A stretch of DNA of 7,991 bases from Acetofilamentum sp. (GCA_020722645.1 DYKL01000147.1:1-7991), one strand, 5' to 3'. Numbered from the stretch's first letter, positions 1 to 6,788 are shown. Notes: generated from the letters alone by a model not told the origin. Numbers and translations are program-made.

Positions 1-189
1 TGTTTTTTTGTTGTGATTTTCAATTATTTAATTTATTTTTGTTCAGGAATTGCTGGTTAAATACGAATTTAATTGTTTATATTTATTTTTTATCGTATTT
101 TTGAACTCTTCTTTTGTCATAAAATATAATTTTGACAAAGATAATATTTATTTATAAATGTTCAAATTATTTTTTCTTAATCCCTTAGT
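1..189. other. AT-rich stretch without a convincing gene
   Basis: This leading stretch is very AT-rich. The only open frame is a 25-codon minus-strand one (120 to 43, MTKEEFKNTIKNKYKQ...), too short and too low in complexity to call. It holds a 7-bp inverted repeat, TTTGTCA at 113-119 and TGACAAA at 133-139, with a 13-nt spacer. That could be a weak hairpin or an operator-like dyad, but no flanking gene supports a role. Confidence 0.4.
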
Positions 190-321
190 ATGGAAAACCG
201 AACAATGATGTCAGGCTATTTAAAAATGGAAACATCAAAAAACGCAAAGTCAATGATTATTGAACCTGAATGTAAAGAACATATCGAAATTTTTCAGTAT
301 CTCAACAATTTGAGGCATTAA
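190..321 (+). CDS. Small ORF, 43 aa, unknown
   Basis: ATG at 190 and TAA at 319-321 enclose 43 codons beginning MENRTMMSGYLKMETSKN and ending EIFQYLNNLRH. I do not recognise the protein. The stretch is less AT-rich than the DNA before it and has mixed codon use, which mildly favours coding, but there is no clear ribosome binding site and no partner gene. The stop lies 5 bp before the left end of the MITE-like element at 327, so it may be a remnant of an older locus disturbed by insertions. A chance open frame is equally possible. Confidence 0.25.
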   Translation: MENRTMMSGYLKMETSKNAKSMIIEPECKEHIEIFQYLNNLRH

Positions 322-326
322 AAAAA

Positions 327-568
327 GCTGTCCAAAAAGTTAATAAATGATATTATACAATAATTTTATCGGCTCTTATATGAGAAATTGTTGGTGGATT
401 TAATAAAAGCCAAGAACATCAAAGGTGTTAAACATTTGTAGGGTAAAAATCCGTAAGACCGCTTTCAAGCAATCAAACGGATATAATGCTATAAATAGAA
501 TATCTACCCACATTTTTTAAGAAAAGAGCCATTTTATCTTATTGTTTAAATTTCACTTTTTGGACAGC
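327..568. mobile_element. MITE-like element with terminal inverted repeats
   Basis: The ends are a perfect 14-bp inverted repeat: GCTGTCCAAAAAGT at 327-340 and its reverse complement at 555-568. Two further matched blocks lie inward: ACAATAA at 357-363 against 539-545, and GGCTCTT at 371-377 against 524-530. Together they form imperfect terminal repeats of about 50 bp. The 242-bp element encodes no transposase, so it is best read as a non-autonomous derivative of a DDE-type insertion sequence. From memory, ends of the type GGCTGTCCAAAAA occur in IS1182-like and related families, but I cannot assign one. No convincing target-site duplication is visible, since the flanks are A/T runs. It ends 8 bp beyond the glnA stop, so glnA transcripts would probably run into it and could fold there. 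Confidence 0.6.
411..455. repeat. Degenerate interspersed palindrome inside the element
   Basis: Inside the MITE-like element, AACATC (415-420), AAA and GGTGTT (424-429) form a short hairpin with one wobble pair, followed by AAACATTTGTAGGG (430-443). From memory this resembles a widespread intergenic repeat of Bacteroidota genomes built from 'ACATTTGTAG' and 'ACCCCTTTGGGGT'-type hairpins. The match here is degenerate and assigned by eye only. Confidence 0.3.
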
Positions 569-576
569 CAAATTTT

Positions 577-2097
577 TTACTGACAGTTAATATATTCCTC
601 AACCAATTTTTTTATTTCATCGTGTTTTCCGTAAAGATTTTCGCTCAGATTTTTGTCGTTGTATGATTTCAGTTGTTTTATAAAATAATCAATTGTACCT
701 TTCGGGAAAACGTTGTCTTTTTGATAAAAATCTCTTTCTTTTTCAAGCTCATCAGCAGAATCGAAGCAACAAATAGGCAGTTTTTCAAGTTTGTCAGCTA
801 TGTGTTTATTTTCTTCGCGGAAAATATTTACTTCAATTTTAAGTTCTTTTGCTTTTTTTAAACCTTCTTCTTTCATTTCAATTCCATTTTGCATAGCCAT
901 TAACATTGCGGCTAATAAATGATACAAATCAGCAGAGCCGTCAGGAACTCTAAATTCCGCAGTTTGTTTGCCGTGAATGTATGGAACTTCTGCAATTTCA
1001 TAAGGACTATTAGCATCTTTAATCATTTGAGTTTTAAGAATCCAGCCCAATGGAACTCTTACAAGAGCAGAACGGTTGGTTTCACCCCAGCAGATATTTG
1101 TAGGCGCTTCCTGATGAGGAACTAAACGCAAATATGAAGTTGGTACAGTGTTTCCGAAAGCTGTAAGTGATTTTGCTTTTAGCAGTAATCCTGCAATTGA
1201 CTGAAGTGCTACGTTGCTGAGTCCTTCGTTTTCAATCATTACATTTTTATTGTTTTCGTCAACTAACATATAATGAATGTGCAAACCGCTACCGGCTTTT
1301 CCGACAGTAATTTTTGGAGCCCAAGTTATTTCAACACCGTATTTTAAAGCAATATTTCTTAAAATCCATTTTCCCAGCAATAAATGGTCAGCAGTTTCTT
1401 CAATATTTACAGGATTGAATTCAATTTCGTGCTGCTCATAGTATTTGTCTTCTGTTGTAAAATTACCTACTTCCGAGTGAGCGTACTTAATTTTTCCGCC
1501 ACATCTGGCAATCAGTCTCATTGCTTCAACTCTGATATTTTCAAATTTAGCAAAAGGTTTTGATTCGTGATAACCTCTTTGGTCGGTGGCTGGGTATCTT
1601 AAATTTGCATCTTTATCTGCAATAATGTAATATTCCAGTTCTCCCAATGCTTTAACTTTCAGACCTGTGGCTTTTGTAAATCTTTTGTGTGCTTTTCGCA
1701 AGATGTTTTCAGGAGCACTTTCCAAAGGTTTTCCGTCTTTTGTGTAGTAAGAACAGAACATATCAATTGTAGGAACTTCCGAAAAAGGATTAAGAAAAGC
1801 AGTACGAAAGCGTGGTATTACATACAAATCGCTTGTTGAAGCATCTACAAATTTGAAAAGACTTGAGCCGTCAACTCTTTCACCTGTTGCAAGTACTGAT
1901 TCCAGATATTCTCTTGATGTTGTAACAAAATTCAGTGTTTTCATTTTACCGTCACCGGCAACATAATGAAAATTAAACTGTTCTATGTTATTTTCTTCGA
2001 TATAACGAATTATATCGTGTCTTGTAAATTCTTCGGCAGGTTTACGCAGATACTTAACCAAAGAATTTGAATTTAGAGCAACTTCGTATTCTCTCAT
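577..2097 (-). CDS. glnA: Glutamine synthetase, type I
   Basis: This enzyme makes glutamine from glutamate, ammonia and ATP in the cytoplasm, the main entry of ammonium into metabolism. It has 506 residues. Visible signatures are V-DGSS at 75-79, the metal-binding ELEYYI at 153-158, the glutamates in the SEVGNF...EQHEIEF stretch at 208-227, GSGLHIH at 269-275 (ATP/metal histidine), SYLRLVPHQEAP at 321-332, NRSALVRVP at 341-349 (substrate arginines) and AEFRVPDGSADLY at 380-392. It is longer than the roughly 470-residue enterobacterial enzyme. The classical adenylylation loop (NLYDLPPEE) does not follow the last signature; a helical C-terminal region (about 405-506) takes its place, so covalent control by adenylylation is unlikely (inference). 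The start is ATG at 2097. The 113-bp upstream spacer is AT-rich with only weak Bacteroidota-like promoter matches, and the stop lies 8 bp from the MITE-like element. Confidence 0.95.
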   Translation of the reverse strand: MREYEVALNSNSLVKYLRKPAEEFTRHDIIRYIEENNIEQFNFHYVAGDGKMKTLNFVTTSREYLESVLATGERVDGSSLFKFVDASTSDLYVIPRFRTAFLNPFSEVPTIDMFCSYYTKDGKPLESAPENILRKAHKRFTKATGLKVKALGELEYYIIADKDANLRYPATDQRGYHESKPFAKFENIRVEAMRLIARCGGKIKYAHSEVGNFTTEDKYYEQHEIEFNPVNIEETADHLLLGKWILRNIALKYGVEITWAPKITVGKAGSGLHIHYMLVDENNKNVMIENEGLSNVALQSIAGLLLKAKSLTAFGNTVPTSYLRLVPHQEAPTNICWGETNRSALVRVPLGWILKTQMIKDANSPYEIAEVPYIHGKQTAEFRVPDGSADLYHLLAAMLMAMQNGIEMKEEGLKKAKELKIEVNIFREENKHIADKLEKLPICCFDSADELEKERDFYQKDNVFPKGTIDYFIKQLKSYNDKNLSENLYGKHDEIKKLVEEYINCQ

Positions 2098-2210
2098 AAT
2101 ATTTTTTTTTCAAAATTAAAAAAGAAAAATCACAATTCTAAATTTTTTGCTAATAAAAAATAATTTTAATGTTTTATAAACATTTTTCTATCACAAATAT
2201 TTTTTATAAA

Positions 2211-3461
2211 TCAGATATTCTGAATATCACGATATTTTTTTAACATATCTTCAAGTGAAATATTTGAGTTTATGTTTAAAATTTCTAATAATTTTTTTGC
2301 AGAAATTACAGCACTCTGTTTTTTTAAATAATTTTCGTGTGAATAATTCAAAAACTTAACTATTTTGAAAGCATTAAACCATCTGAAAAAACGAATTCTG
2401 AAATTATTAAAAGAAGATGTGTTTTCACTGATTTCTGTAATTCTGTTTTTAAATTCATTTAAGTTTAAAAAATCTAATAAAATTTTATTACTTTCATCAG
2501 CATCAAAATTAATTTTATTTTCATAAAAGTCGGGAATTTTTTTGAAAAAATCTGCAAGCAGAACAAAAGCATCTAAGTTATAAACTTTATAATCAAAATC
2601 AGCATCATTAATTATCTGATTAACAGCAATTCCTGTTCCAAACAATACTCTATCCGTAATTCTGGGCGAAGGGTAAACAGTTGTAGTTTTTATTTCTGAA
2701 AAATTGCTGACAGGTATTATTTTCTGCAGAAAATAAAAGTCTTCGCCTGCAAGATTTGTAACCATTCCGCCTTGTTTAGCATAAATATCTGCTAAAAAAC
2801 AAAAAGCAGAGCCGATTGTATGAAAAGCAAACGGAAAACCGGTGAATCTCAATGCCTGAACATAATATCTGAGATATAATTCGTAAATTGAAATTGCTTT
2901 ATAATTTTTTTCGTCAAATTCAGGACCGGAAGTAATATGTTCAAAATTTATATTTGCAGCCGAAGTCTTAGGATTATTTTTAAAATGACTATAAATAGAA
3001 CTATAATAATTTTTTTCAACTAATGTGTCTGCATCAAGGCTTACAATTATTCCGTCAGGTTTGTTTAATGCTGAAAAACGTCTGAGTGCTTCGTCCATTC
3101 CAATTTTACGAGCCACTCCTGCCCCACTCTTTTTTTTCGGCAAATCGGGATAATGTAAAACAAAAAATGATATTTTTTTATCACTTATTAATTTTGAATA
3201 ATTTTTGATTTCGTTTAAAGTTTTTAAATTCTGATTTTTAACATCTTCAGATGATTCAACAGATGAGTTAATTACAAAAATAACTTCTACAAAAAAATCT
3301 TCAAACAGGTTATCTATCAACGATTTTATTGTTTTTGACAAATTTGGCTCATTATAAACTGGAATAATAGTAATAATTTTTAGATTTTGCGGAATCGGTT
3401 CAAATATCTTTTGTTCAAAAGTATTAACTTTTTGAAAATAATTATCAGCAAAATTGTTCAT
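2211..3461 (-). CDS. Family 2-like glycosyltransferase
   Basis: This is a 416-residue soluble protein with a GT-A type nucleotide-sugar transferase domain. The motifs in order are IIPVYNEP at 32-39 (nucleotide-binding start of the fold), SGAGVARKIGMDEA at 112-125, SLDADT at 141-146 (the DXD metal/sugar-nucleotide site), a GED acidic motif at 239-241 where the catalytic base is expected, and YPSPRITDRVLFGTG at 263-277. No signal peptide or membrane segment is visible, so it should act on the cytoplasmic side. The last 120 residues are helical, lysine- and asparagine-rich and have no motif I recognise. Donor and acceptor cannot be told from the sequence. The ATG at 3461 lies 5 bp after the rsmI stop, so the two are almost certainly co-transcribed. 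No other polysaccharide genes are nearby. Confidence 0.8.
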   Translation of the reverse strand: MNNFADNYFQKVNTFEQKIFEPIPQNLKIITIIPVYNEPNLSKTIKSLIDNLFEDFFVEVIFVINSSVESSEDVKNQNLKTLNEIKNYSKLISDKKISFFVLHYPDLPKKKSGAGVARKIGMDEALRRFSALNKPDGIIVSLDADTLVEKNYYSSIYSHFKNNPKTSAANINFEHITSGPEFDEKNYKAISIYELYLRYYVQALRFTGFPFAFHTIGSAFCFLADIYAKQGGMVTNLAGEDFYFLQKIIPVSNFSEIKTTTVYPSPRITDRVLFGTGIAVNQIINDADFDYKVYNLDAFVLLADFFKKIPDFYENKINFDADESNKILLDFLNLNEFKNRITEISENTSSFNNFRIRFFRWFNAFKIVKFLNYSHENYLKKQSAVISAKKLLEILNINSNISLEDMLKKYRDIQNI

Positions 3462-3466
3462 AAAAA

Positions 3467-4135
3467 TTATTTTGTGCCTTCCAAAACAAGTACAAACTCC
3501 CCTTTTAAAGTTATATTTTTTATATTTTGTTTCAAATCTGCAAGTTTGCCTCTCACGGTCTGCTCGTAAACTTTTGAAATCTCACGCGAAATCGACAAAA
3601 ATCTGTCTTCGCCGAAATATGAAATAAATTCATCAATAGTTTTTTCAATTCTGTATGGAGATTCATAGAAAACCATAGTACGTTGCTCATTAACAAGTTC
3701 TTTGAGTCGTTTTTGTCTTCCCTTTTTAACAGGTAAAAAACCTTCAAAAACAAATCTGTCGCACGGGAAACCTGAATTAATCAACGCCGGAATAAAAGCA
3801 GTTGCTCCGGGAAGTGTTTCAACTTCAATATTGTTCAAAACAGCCTGACGTACAATCAAAAATCCGGGGTCAGAAATACCGGGAGTGCCTGCATCGCTTA
3901 TCAAAGCTATTTTTTCGCCGGAAAGTATTCTGTTTATAATTTGTTCGAGCTTCTGATGTTCATTAAACTTATGAAAAGACTCTAATTTTGTATTAATAGA
4001 AAAATGTTTCAGCAAAACACCGCTTGTTCTGGTGTCTTCGGCAAGAATAACATCAACTGATTTGAGAACTTCAATTGCTCTGAATGTTATATCCTGCATA
4101 TTTCCTATAGGCGTTGGTACAATGTATAATTTCAA
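3467..4135 (-). CDS. rsmI: 16S rRNA (cytidine1402-2'-O)-methyltransferase RsmI
   Basis: RsmI uses S-adenosylmethionine to methylate the 2'-O of C1402 in 16S rRNA, in the decoding centre. The 222-residue protein shows the family's tetrapyrrole-methylase-type fold: YIVPTPIGN at 4-12, AEDTR at 32-36, SDAGTPGISDPG at 80-91 (SAM pocket), LPGATA at 108-113, FYESPYR at 156-162 and SREISKVYEQTVRG at 183-196, ending with KGEFVLVLEG. The length is slightly short compared with the E. coli enzyme (about 286) but fits the compact forms. The start is a TTG at 4135; the family's usual N-terminus (MKLYIVPTPIGN) begins exactly there and no in-frame ATG lies just upstream. It precedes the glycosyltransferase gene by 5 bp. 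A possible promoter element lies at 4183-4190. Confidence 0.95.
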   Translation of the reverse strand: MKLYIVPTPIGNMQDITFRAIEVLKSVDVILAEDTRTSGVLLKHFSINTKLESFHKFNEHQKLEQIINRILSGEKIALISDAGTPGISDPGFLIVRQAVLNNIEVETLPGATAFIPALINSGFPCDRFVFEGFLPVKKGRQKRLKELVNEQRTMVFYESPYRIEKTIDEFISYFGEDRFLSISREISKVYEQTVRGKLADLKQNIKNITLKGEFVLVLEGTK

Positions 4136-4167
4136 AATTTTTGTATGATTTTGCGTTACTTTTATGG

Positions 4168-4341
4168 TTAAATAATACAGTTCAAAACTAAATCCAAACC
4201 AAATCCGATTTTAGGTCTTGGTTTAAAACCGTTGAAATTATAGGTGTGGGTACCTGAAACGTCGGCAATAGACGCTTTTGTCGTTGTCCACACCGACAAA
4301 TCAACAGGTTTAAGCCAATACCTGATTTTACTTATAAACAT
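4168..4341 (-). CDS. 57-codon ORF overlapping the palindrome, doubtful
   Basis: An ATG at 4341 overlaps the last codons of the DUF4197 gene in another frame and opens 57 codons to a TAA at 4168. The product begins MFISKIRYWLKPVDLSVW and ends with GFGLDLVLNCII. The alternating pattern near the end (KIGFGLDLVLN) is reminiscent of a beta-strand from an outer-membrane barrel, so this could be the tail of a lost gene. However, most of the frame lies inside the 4213-4323 palindrome, which may simply be open by chance. It has no signal peptide and no recognisable domain. Translational coupling to the upstream gene is possible in principle. Confidence 0.2.
   Translation of the reverse strand: MFISKIRYWLKPVDLSVWTTTKASIADVSGTHTYNFNGFKPRPKIGFGLDLVLNCII
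4183..4190 (-). promoter_or_regulatory. Candidate -7 promoter element before rsmI
   Basis: On the minus strand this reads TAGTTTTG, matching the Bacteroidota primary-sigma -7 consensus TAnnTTTG. It would give a leader of about 40 nt before the rsmI TTG start. No TTTG is present at the expected -33 spacing, and in AT-rich DNA such a match can occur by chance, so this is weak. Confidence 0.25.
4213..4323. repeat. 111-bp interrupted palindrome in the spacer
   Basis: The outer arms, 4213-4235 and 4301-4323, are reverse complements at 19 of 23 positions. The core of the left arm is GGTTTAAAACCGTTGA (4220-4235). Further in, GGTGTGG at 4243-4249 pairs perfectly with CCACACC at 4288-4294, the two arm pairs being set apart by 7 and 6 nt. 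The 38-nt centre contains the small hairpin CGTC (4260-4263) / GACG (4271-4274). The whole can fold into one long bulged hairpin on either strand. It is clearly richer in G+C than the flanking spacer. It lies between the DUF4197 stop (4328) and rsmI, so it could be a 3' structure, a small-RNA locus or a mobile palindromic repeat. I do not recognise its family. Confidence 0.6.
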
Positions 4342-5113
4342 ATCCAAAAACCTTTTTAATAATATCAACAGCCCATTTGAACGGGTCTTTTCTGATTTCT
4401 TTTTCTTCAAGTCCAATCATATAAAACATACCGTCCAAGGCTTTATTTGTTGTAAATTCAGATAAAGTATAGTTAATCTGTTCTTTTCCCAGCAAAGGAG
4501 CAATAATTTGATTATAATATTTGATTACTTCGTCCCAGGCTTTATTGGCAGAAAATCCAAGTACAAGGTCTTTATTCAGTACATTGTCAATTTTCGGCTG
4601 AAACAGTTTGAAAAGCTGTGGACGGGTTTTAAATTCAAGATAGTGAGTAGCGGCTGTTGAATCAAACCCCGAAACTTTACCTGAAATATCTGTACCTTTG
4701 AGAATATTCATACCTTCAGAGATAGACATTGTAGTAATGGCATTAATAAAAATAGGTTTAGCTTCAATGACGGCAGATTCGGCAGAACGATTAACCGCTA
4801 TAACAAAGTTGTCGATTTTGCTCTGAAGAATTTTATCAAATCCCATTTTCTGAACTGTTTTGTTTGTCAAAGCTACATTCAAAACATTCTGAACATCAGG
4901 TGGTAATGGAATTTTGACTTTTTTATTGCCATTAAAACCATCTTTTTTGTTCAGATTTTTTACGGCATAATCCGTTCCTAACTCCAATGCTTTTTTTAAA
5001 CCGCTCACGATTTCTGTATCAGTCGGGGCAACAGAAACCTGCAATAATTGTTCGAGAATTTCGCAACCTGTAAAAGCGAAAATTACAATAAATGCGATTA
5101 CAATTTTTTTCAT
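4328..5113 (-). CDS. DUF4197 family lipoprotein
   Basis: This 261-residue protein is of unknown function. The N-terminus MKKIVIAFIVIFAFTGCEIL is a lipoprotein signal with Cys17 as the likely lipidated residue. The lipobox FTGC has Phe instead of Leu at -3, a mild departure from the consensus. After cleavage the protein should be anchored to a membrane facing the periplasm. The body matches the DUF4197 pattern: VSGLKKALELGTDYAVKNL (36-54), DGFNGN, KIPLPPDVQ (67-75), NRSAESAVIEAKPIF (108-122), MSISEGMNILKGTD (129-142), ATHYLEFKTR (155-164) and TNKALDGMFYMIGLEEKEIR (222-241). These helices span the full family length. It starts 31 bp after the sensor stop and is probably co-transcribed with it; the sequence does not show whether they work together. 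Confidence 0.85.
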   Translation of the reverse strand: MKKIVIAFIVIFAFTGCEILEQLLQVSVAPTDTEIVSGLKKALELGTDYAVKNLNKKDGFNGNKKVKIPLPPDVQNVLNVALTNKTVQKMGFDKILQSKIDNFVIAVNRSAESAVIEAKPIFINAITTMSISEGMNILKGTDISGKVSGFDSTAATHYLEFKTRPQLFKLFQPKIDNVLNKDLVLGFSANKAWDEVIKYYNQIIAPLLGKEQINYTLSEFTTNKALDGMFYMIGLEEKEIRKDPFKWAVDIIKKVFGYVYK

Positions 5114-5144
5114 TTTTATTTATTTTTAATTACAAAAAAATTGA

Positions 5145-6710
5145 TTAAATATATTTTTTAGCAAAATGTTCACGTGTAGAGAGGGAAACAGCGAATAATT
5201 TACATACATTTTCTATCAGCTCGATGTAATAATTATCGAAGAAGTTGAAAGAAGCCAACTCAATTACTCCAAAAACCTTATTTTCAAATTTAAGCGGAGT
5301 AATATAAATATTTTTTGGTTTTGCTTCGCCCAAACCTGTAGTAATTTTTATATAGTCATCAGGAATATCAAGCAAATTGACCGGAGCTTTTTCCATAAAA
5401 CAAGCACCGACAAGCCCTTCGTCTATATCTAATTTTTTATTGACATATTTTTTGAGGTTATAGGCAACCATTGCTTTGAGATTTAAAAACGGAGTGTCAT
5501 TTTCGTCAAAATCCAGAATAAATACACTTCCCTGAACTGCTTCTACGTAATCAACCAATCTGATTATCAGATTTTCAGAGAGTGTTTCTATATCACGGCT
5601 TATTGTAATTATATCTCCAATTCTGTTGATACCTTCGTTAATCCATTGTTGTTTTCTTTCGACAAAAAGACGTTCTTGTTCCTGTTCTCTTGCCATAGCC
5701 AATCTGTCACGCATTTCTATCAAACTGTTTCCTAAAACGTCCTTTGAACTAAGTCTTTCAAATTCTGCCAAAAAGTTTGCTTTACCGATTTGAATCGCAA
5801 ATTCCGAATATCTTGCGATACCGTCAATTAGCATATCGAGTGATTTTTTCATCTCTCCGATTTCATCTTTACGCTTTATCGATAGCTTTTCGACAATCTT
5901 CCCCTGCGACATATCATACAACTGAAGCTGTATTGAATATAGTGGGTCTGTAATCGTTCTGGCAAAAATTGTAAGAATAACAATTGAGCCTACTATAAAA
6001 ATTAAACCAATAATTGAAATTGTTGAAACTAAATCATTAATTTGTTGCCTTAATTCTTCTTCTTTCTGTGCAACAATTTTGTCGATATAATCAACATAAA
6101 CACCCGTTCCGATTACCCAGCCGAGAGGTTCATATAGACGCACCCAACTGATTTTTGGGATTCTTTCGTTTGTCCCGGGTTTGTAAAAGTTGTATGTAAC
6201 CCTTCCGGCTCCTTTACCTGCTACTATAGAATCGTGAAAAGCTTCGTAAACATTCTGGTCGGTATCTTCAACATAGAAAACCCATGATTTACCTTCCAAT
6301 TCAGGTTTTATGGGGTGCAGTTTAACTTTGTACGGAGCATCAAATTCATTAATCCAGATATAACCATCGACACCAAACCTTAAAACCCGCAGATTACCAA
6401 GTGTTACGTTCATCATATTCATTGTAAACATTCTTACGGTCTGCAAACTCGTATCATTTAAAAAAATTCCGTATTTTTCCTGAATTGCTTCCGGTGTTGA
6501 AAGTTTGTAGGTATTATCAATCATTGAATACGAAATATTAACAATATCTCGCAGGTGAGAAATAATATCGTTTGTGGCTTCAACTCTATAAGCATGGATA
6601 TTATTTTTAATTTCACGCTGAAATTGATAAATTGATAATATTGAGACAGTTGTAATCGAAAAAAACAATATTATACTTGTAAAAAATGGTAATTTAGTTT
6701 TTAATTTCAT
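5145..6710 (-). CDS. Cache-HAMP-GAF membrane sensor without output domain
   Basis: This 521-residue membrane protein has a complete sensory half. TM1 is at about 8-28. An extracytoplasmic single Cache domain (sCache_2-like) spans about 30-225, with GVDGYIWINEFDAPYKVKLHP (113-133) and GWVIGTGVYVD (197-207) as hallmarks; such domains usually bind small organic ligands. TM2 is at about 229-250. A HAMP domain at about 251-305 contains DPLYSIQ and KDEIGEM. A signalling-helix region with FERLSSKDVLGNSLIEMRD (317-335) and a glutamate- and arginine-rich coiled coil follows. A GAF domain at about 375-512 ends the protein. No histidine kinase, chemotaxis-receptor, GGDEF or phosphatase domain follows, and the protein stops 10 residues after GAF. 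It may signal through a separate partner, or be a truncated form. A candidate promoter (6781-6788) and a dyad (6749-6774) lie upstream. Confidence 0.85.
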   Translation of the reverse strand: MKLKTKLPFFTSIILFFSITTVSILSIYQFQREIKNNIHAYRVEATNDIISHLRDIVNISYSMIDNTYKLSTPEAIQEKYGIFLNDTSLQTVRMFTMNMMNVTLGNLRVLRFGVDGYIWINEFDAPYKVKLHPIKPELEGKSWVFYVEDTDQNVYEAFHDSIVAGKGAGRVTYNFYKPGTNERIPKISWVRLYEPLGWVIGTGVYVDYIDKIVAQKEEELRQQINDLVSTISIIGLIFIVGSIVILTIFARTITDPLYSIQLQLYDMSQGKIVEKLSIKRKDEIGEMKKSLDMLIDGIARYSEFAIQIGKANFLAEFERLSSKDVLGNSLIEMRDRLAMAREQEQERLFVERKQQWINEGINRIGDIITISRDIETLSENLIIRLVDYVEAVQGSVFILDFDENDTPFLNLKAMVAYNLKKYVNKKLDIDEGLVGACFMEKAPVNLLDIPDDYIKITTGLGEAKPKNIYITPLKFENKVFGVIELASFNFFDNYYIELIENVCKLFAVSLSTREHFAKKYI

Positions 6711-6748
6711 CTTTACGCGACACGTAATATATTGACTATAAACACATT

Positions 6749-6774
6749 ATAATCAAATGCTATGTCTTGATTAT
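6749..6774. promoter_or_regulatory. Dyad upstream of the sensor gene
   Basis: ATAATCAA at 6749-6756 and TTGATTAT at 6767-6774 form a perfect 8-bp inverted repeat with a 10-nt spacer, 39 bp upstream of the sensor start. It would lie just downstream of the candidate transcription start and could be a regulator's operator or a 5'-UTR hairpin. On the plus strand it is followed by a run of T (6774-6780), so it could also work as a terminator for plus-strand transcripts, although no plus-strand gene is nearby. Confidence 0.35.
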
Positions 6775-6780
6775 TTTTTT

Positions 6781-6788
6781 CAAATATA
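6781..6788 (-). promoter_or_regulatory. Candidate -7 promoter element of the sensor gene
   Basis: The minus strand reads TATATTTG, an exact match to the Bacteroidota -7 consensus TAnnTTTG. A TTTG at 6817-6814 lies 25 nt further upstream, somewhat farther than the usual 19-21 nt. The implied leader is about 60 nt and would include the 6749-6774 dyad. Confidence 0.4.

Noticed and set aside
43..120. 25-codon minus-strand ORF
   Set aside because: It is too short and lysine/asparagine-rich, as expected by chance in this composition, and no ribosome binding site or partner gene is visible.
673..1125. Plus-strand open frames of 62 and 68 codons
   Set aside because: They lie entirely inside the conserved glnA coding sequence on the other strand and have no recognisable product.
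2111..2140. Promoter-like matches upstream of glnA (TAATTTTG and TAGAATTG on the minus strand)
   Set aside because: The first leaves a leader of only about 7 nt, the second has a mismatch, and neither has a properly spaced -33 TTTG.
3387..3753. Open frames of about 60 codons on both strands around the rsmI/glycosyltransferase junction
   Set aside because: They overlap well-supported conserved genes in other frames and look like antisense or frame-shifted shadows.
4244..4465. Plus-strand 73-codon frame across the palindrome
   Set aside because: It runs through the end of the DUF4197 gene, has no promoter or homologous features, and is open mainly because of the palindrome.
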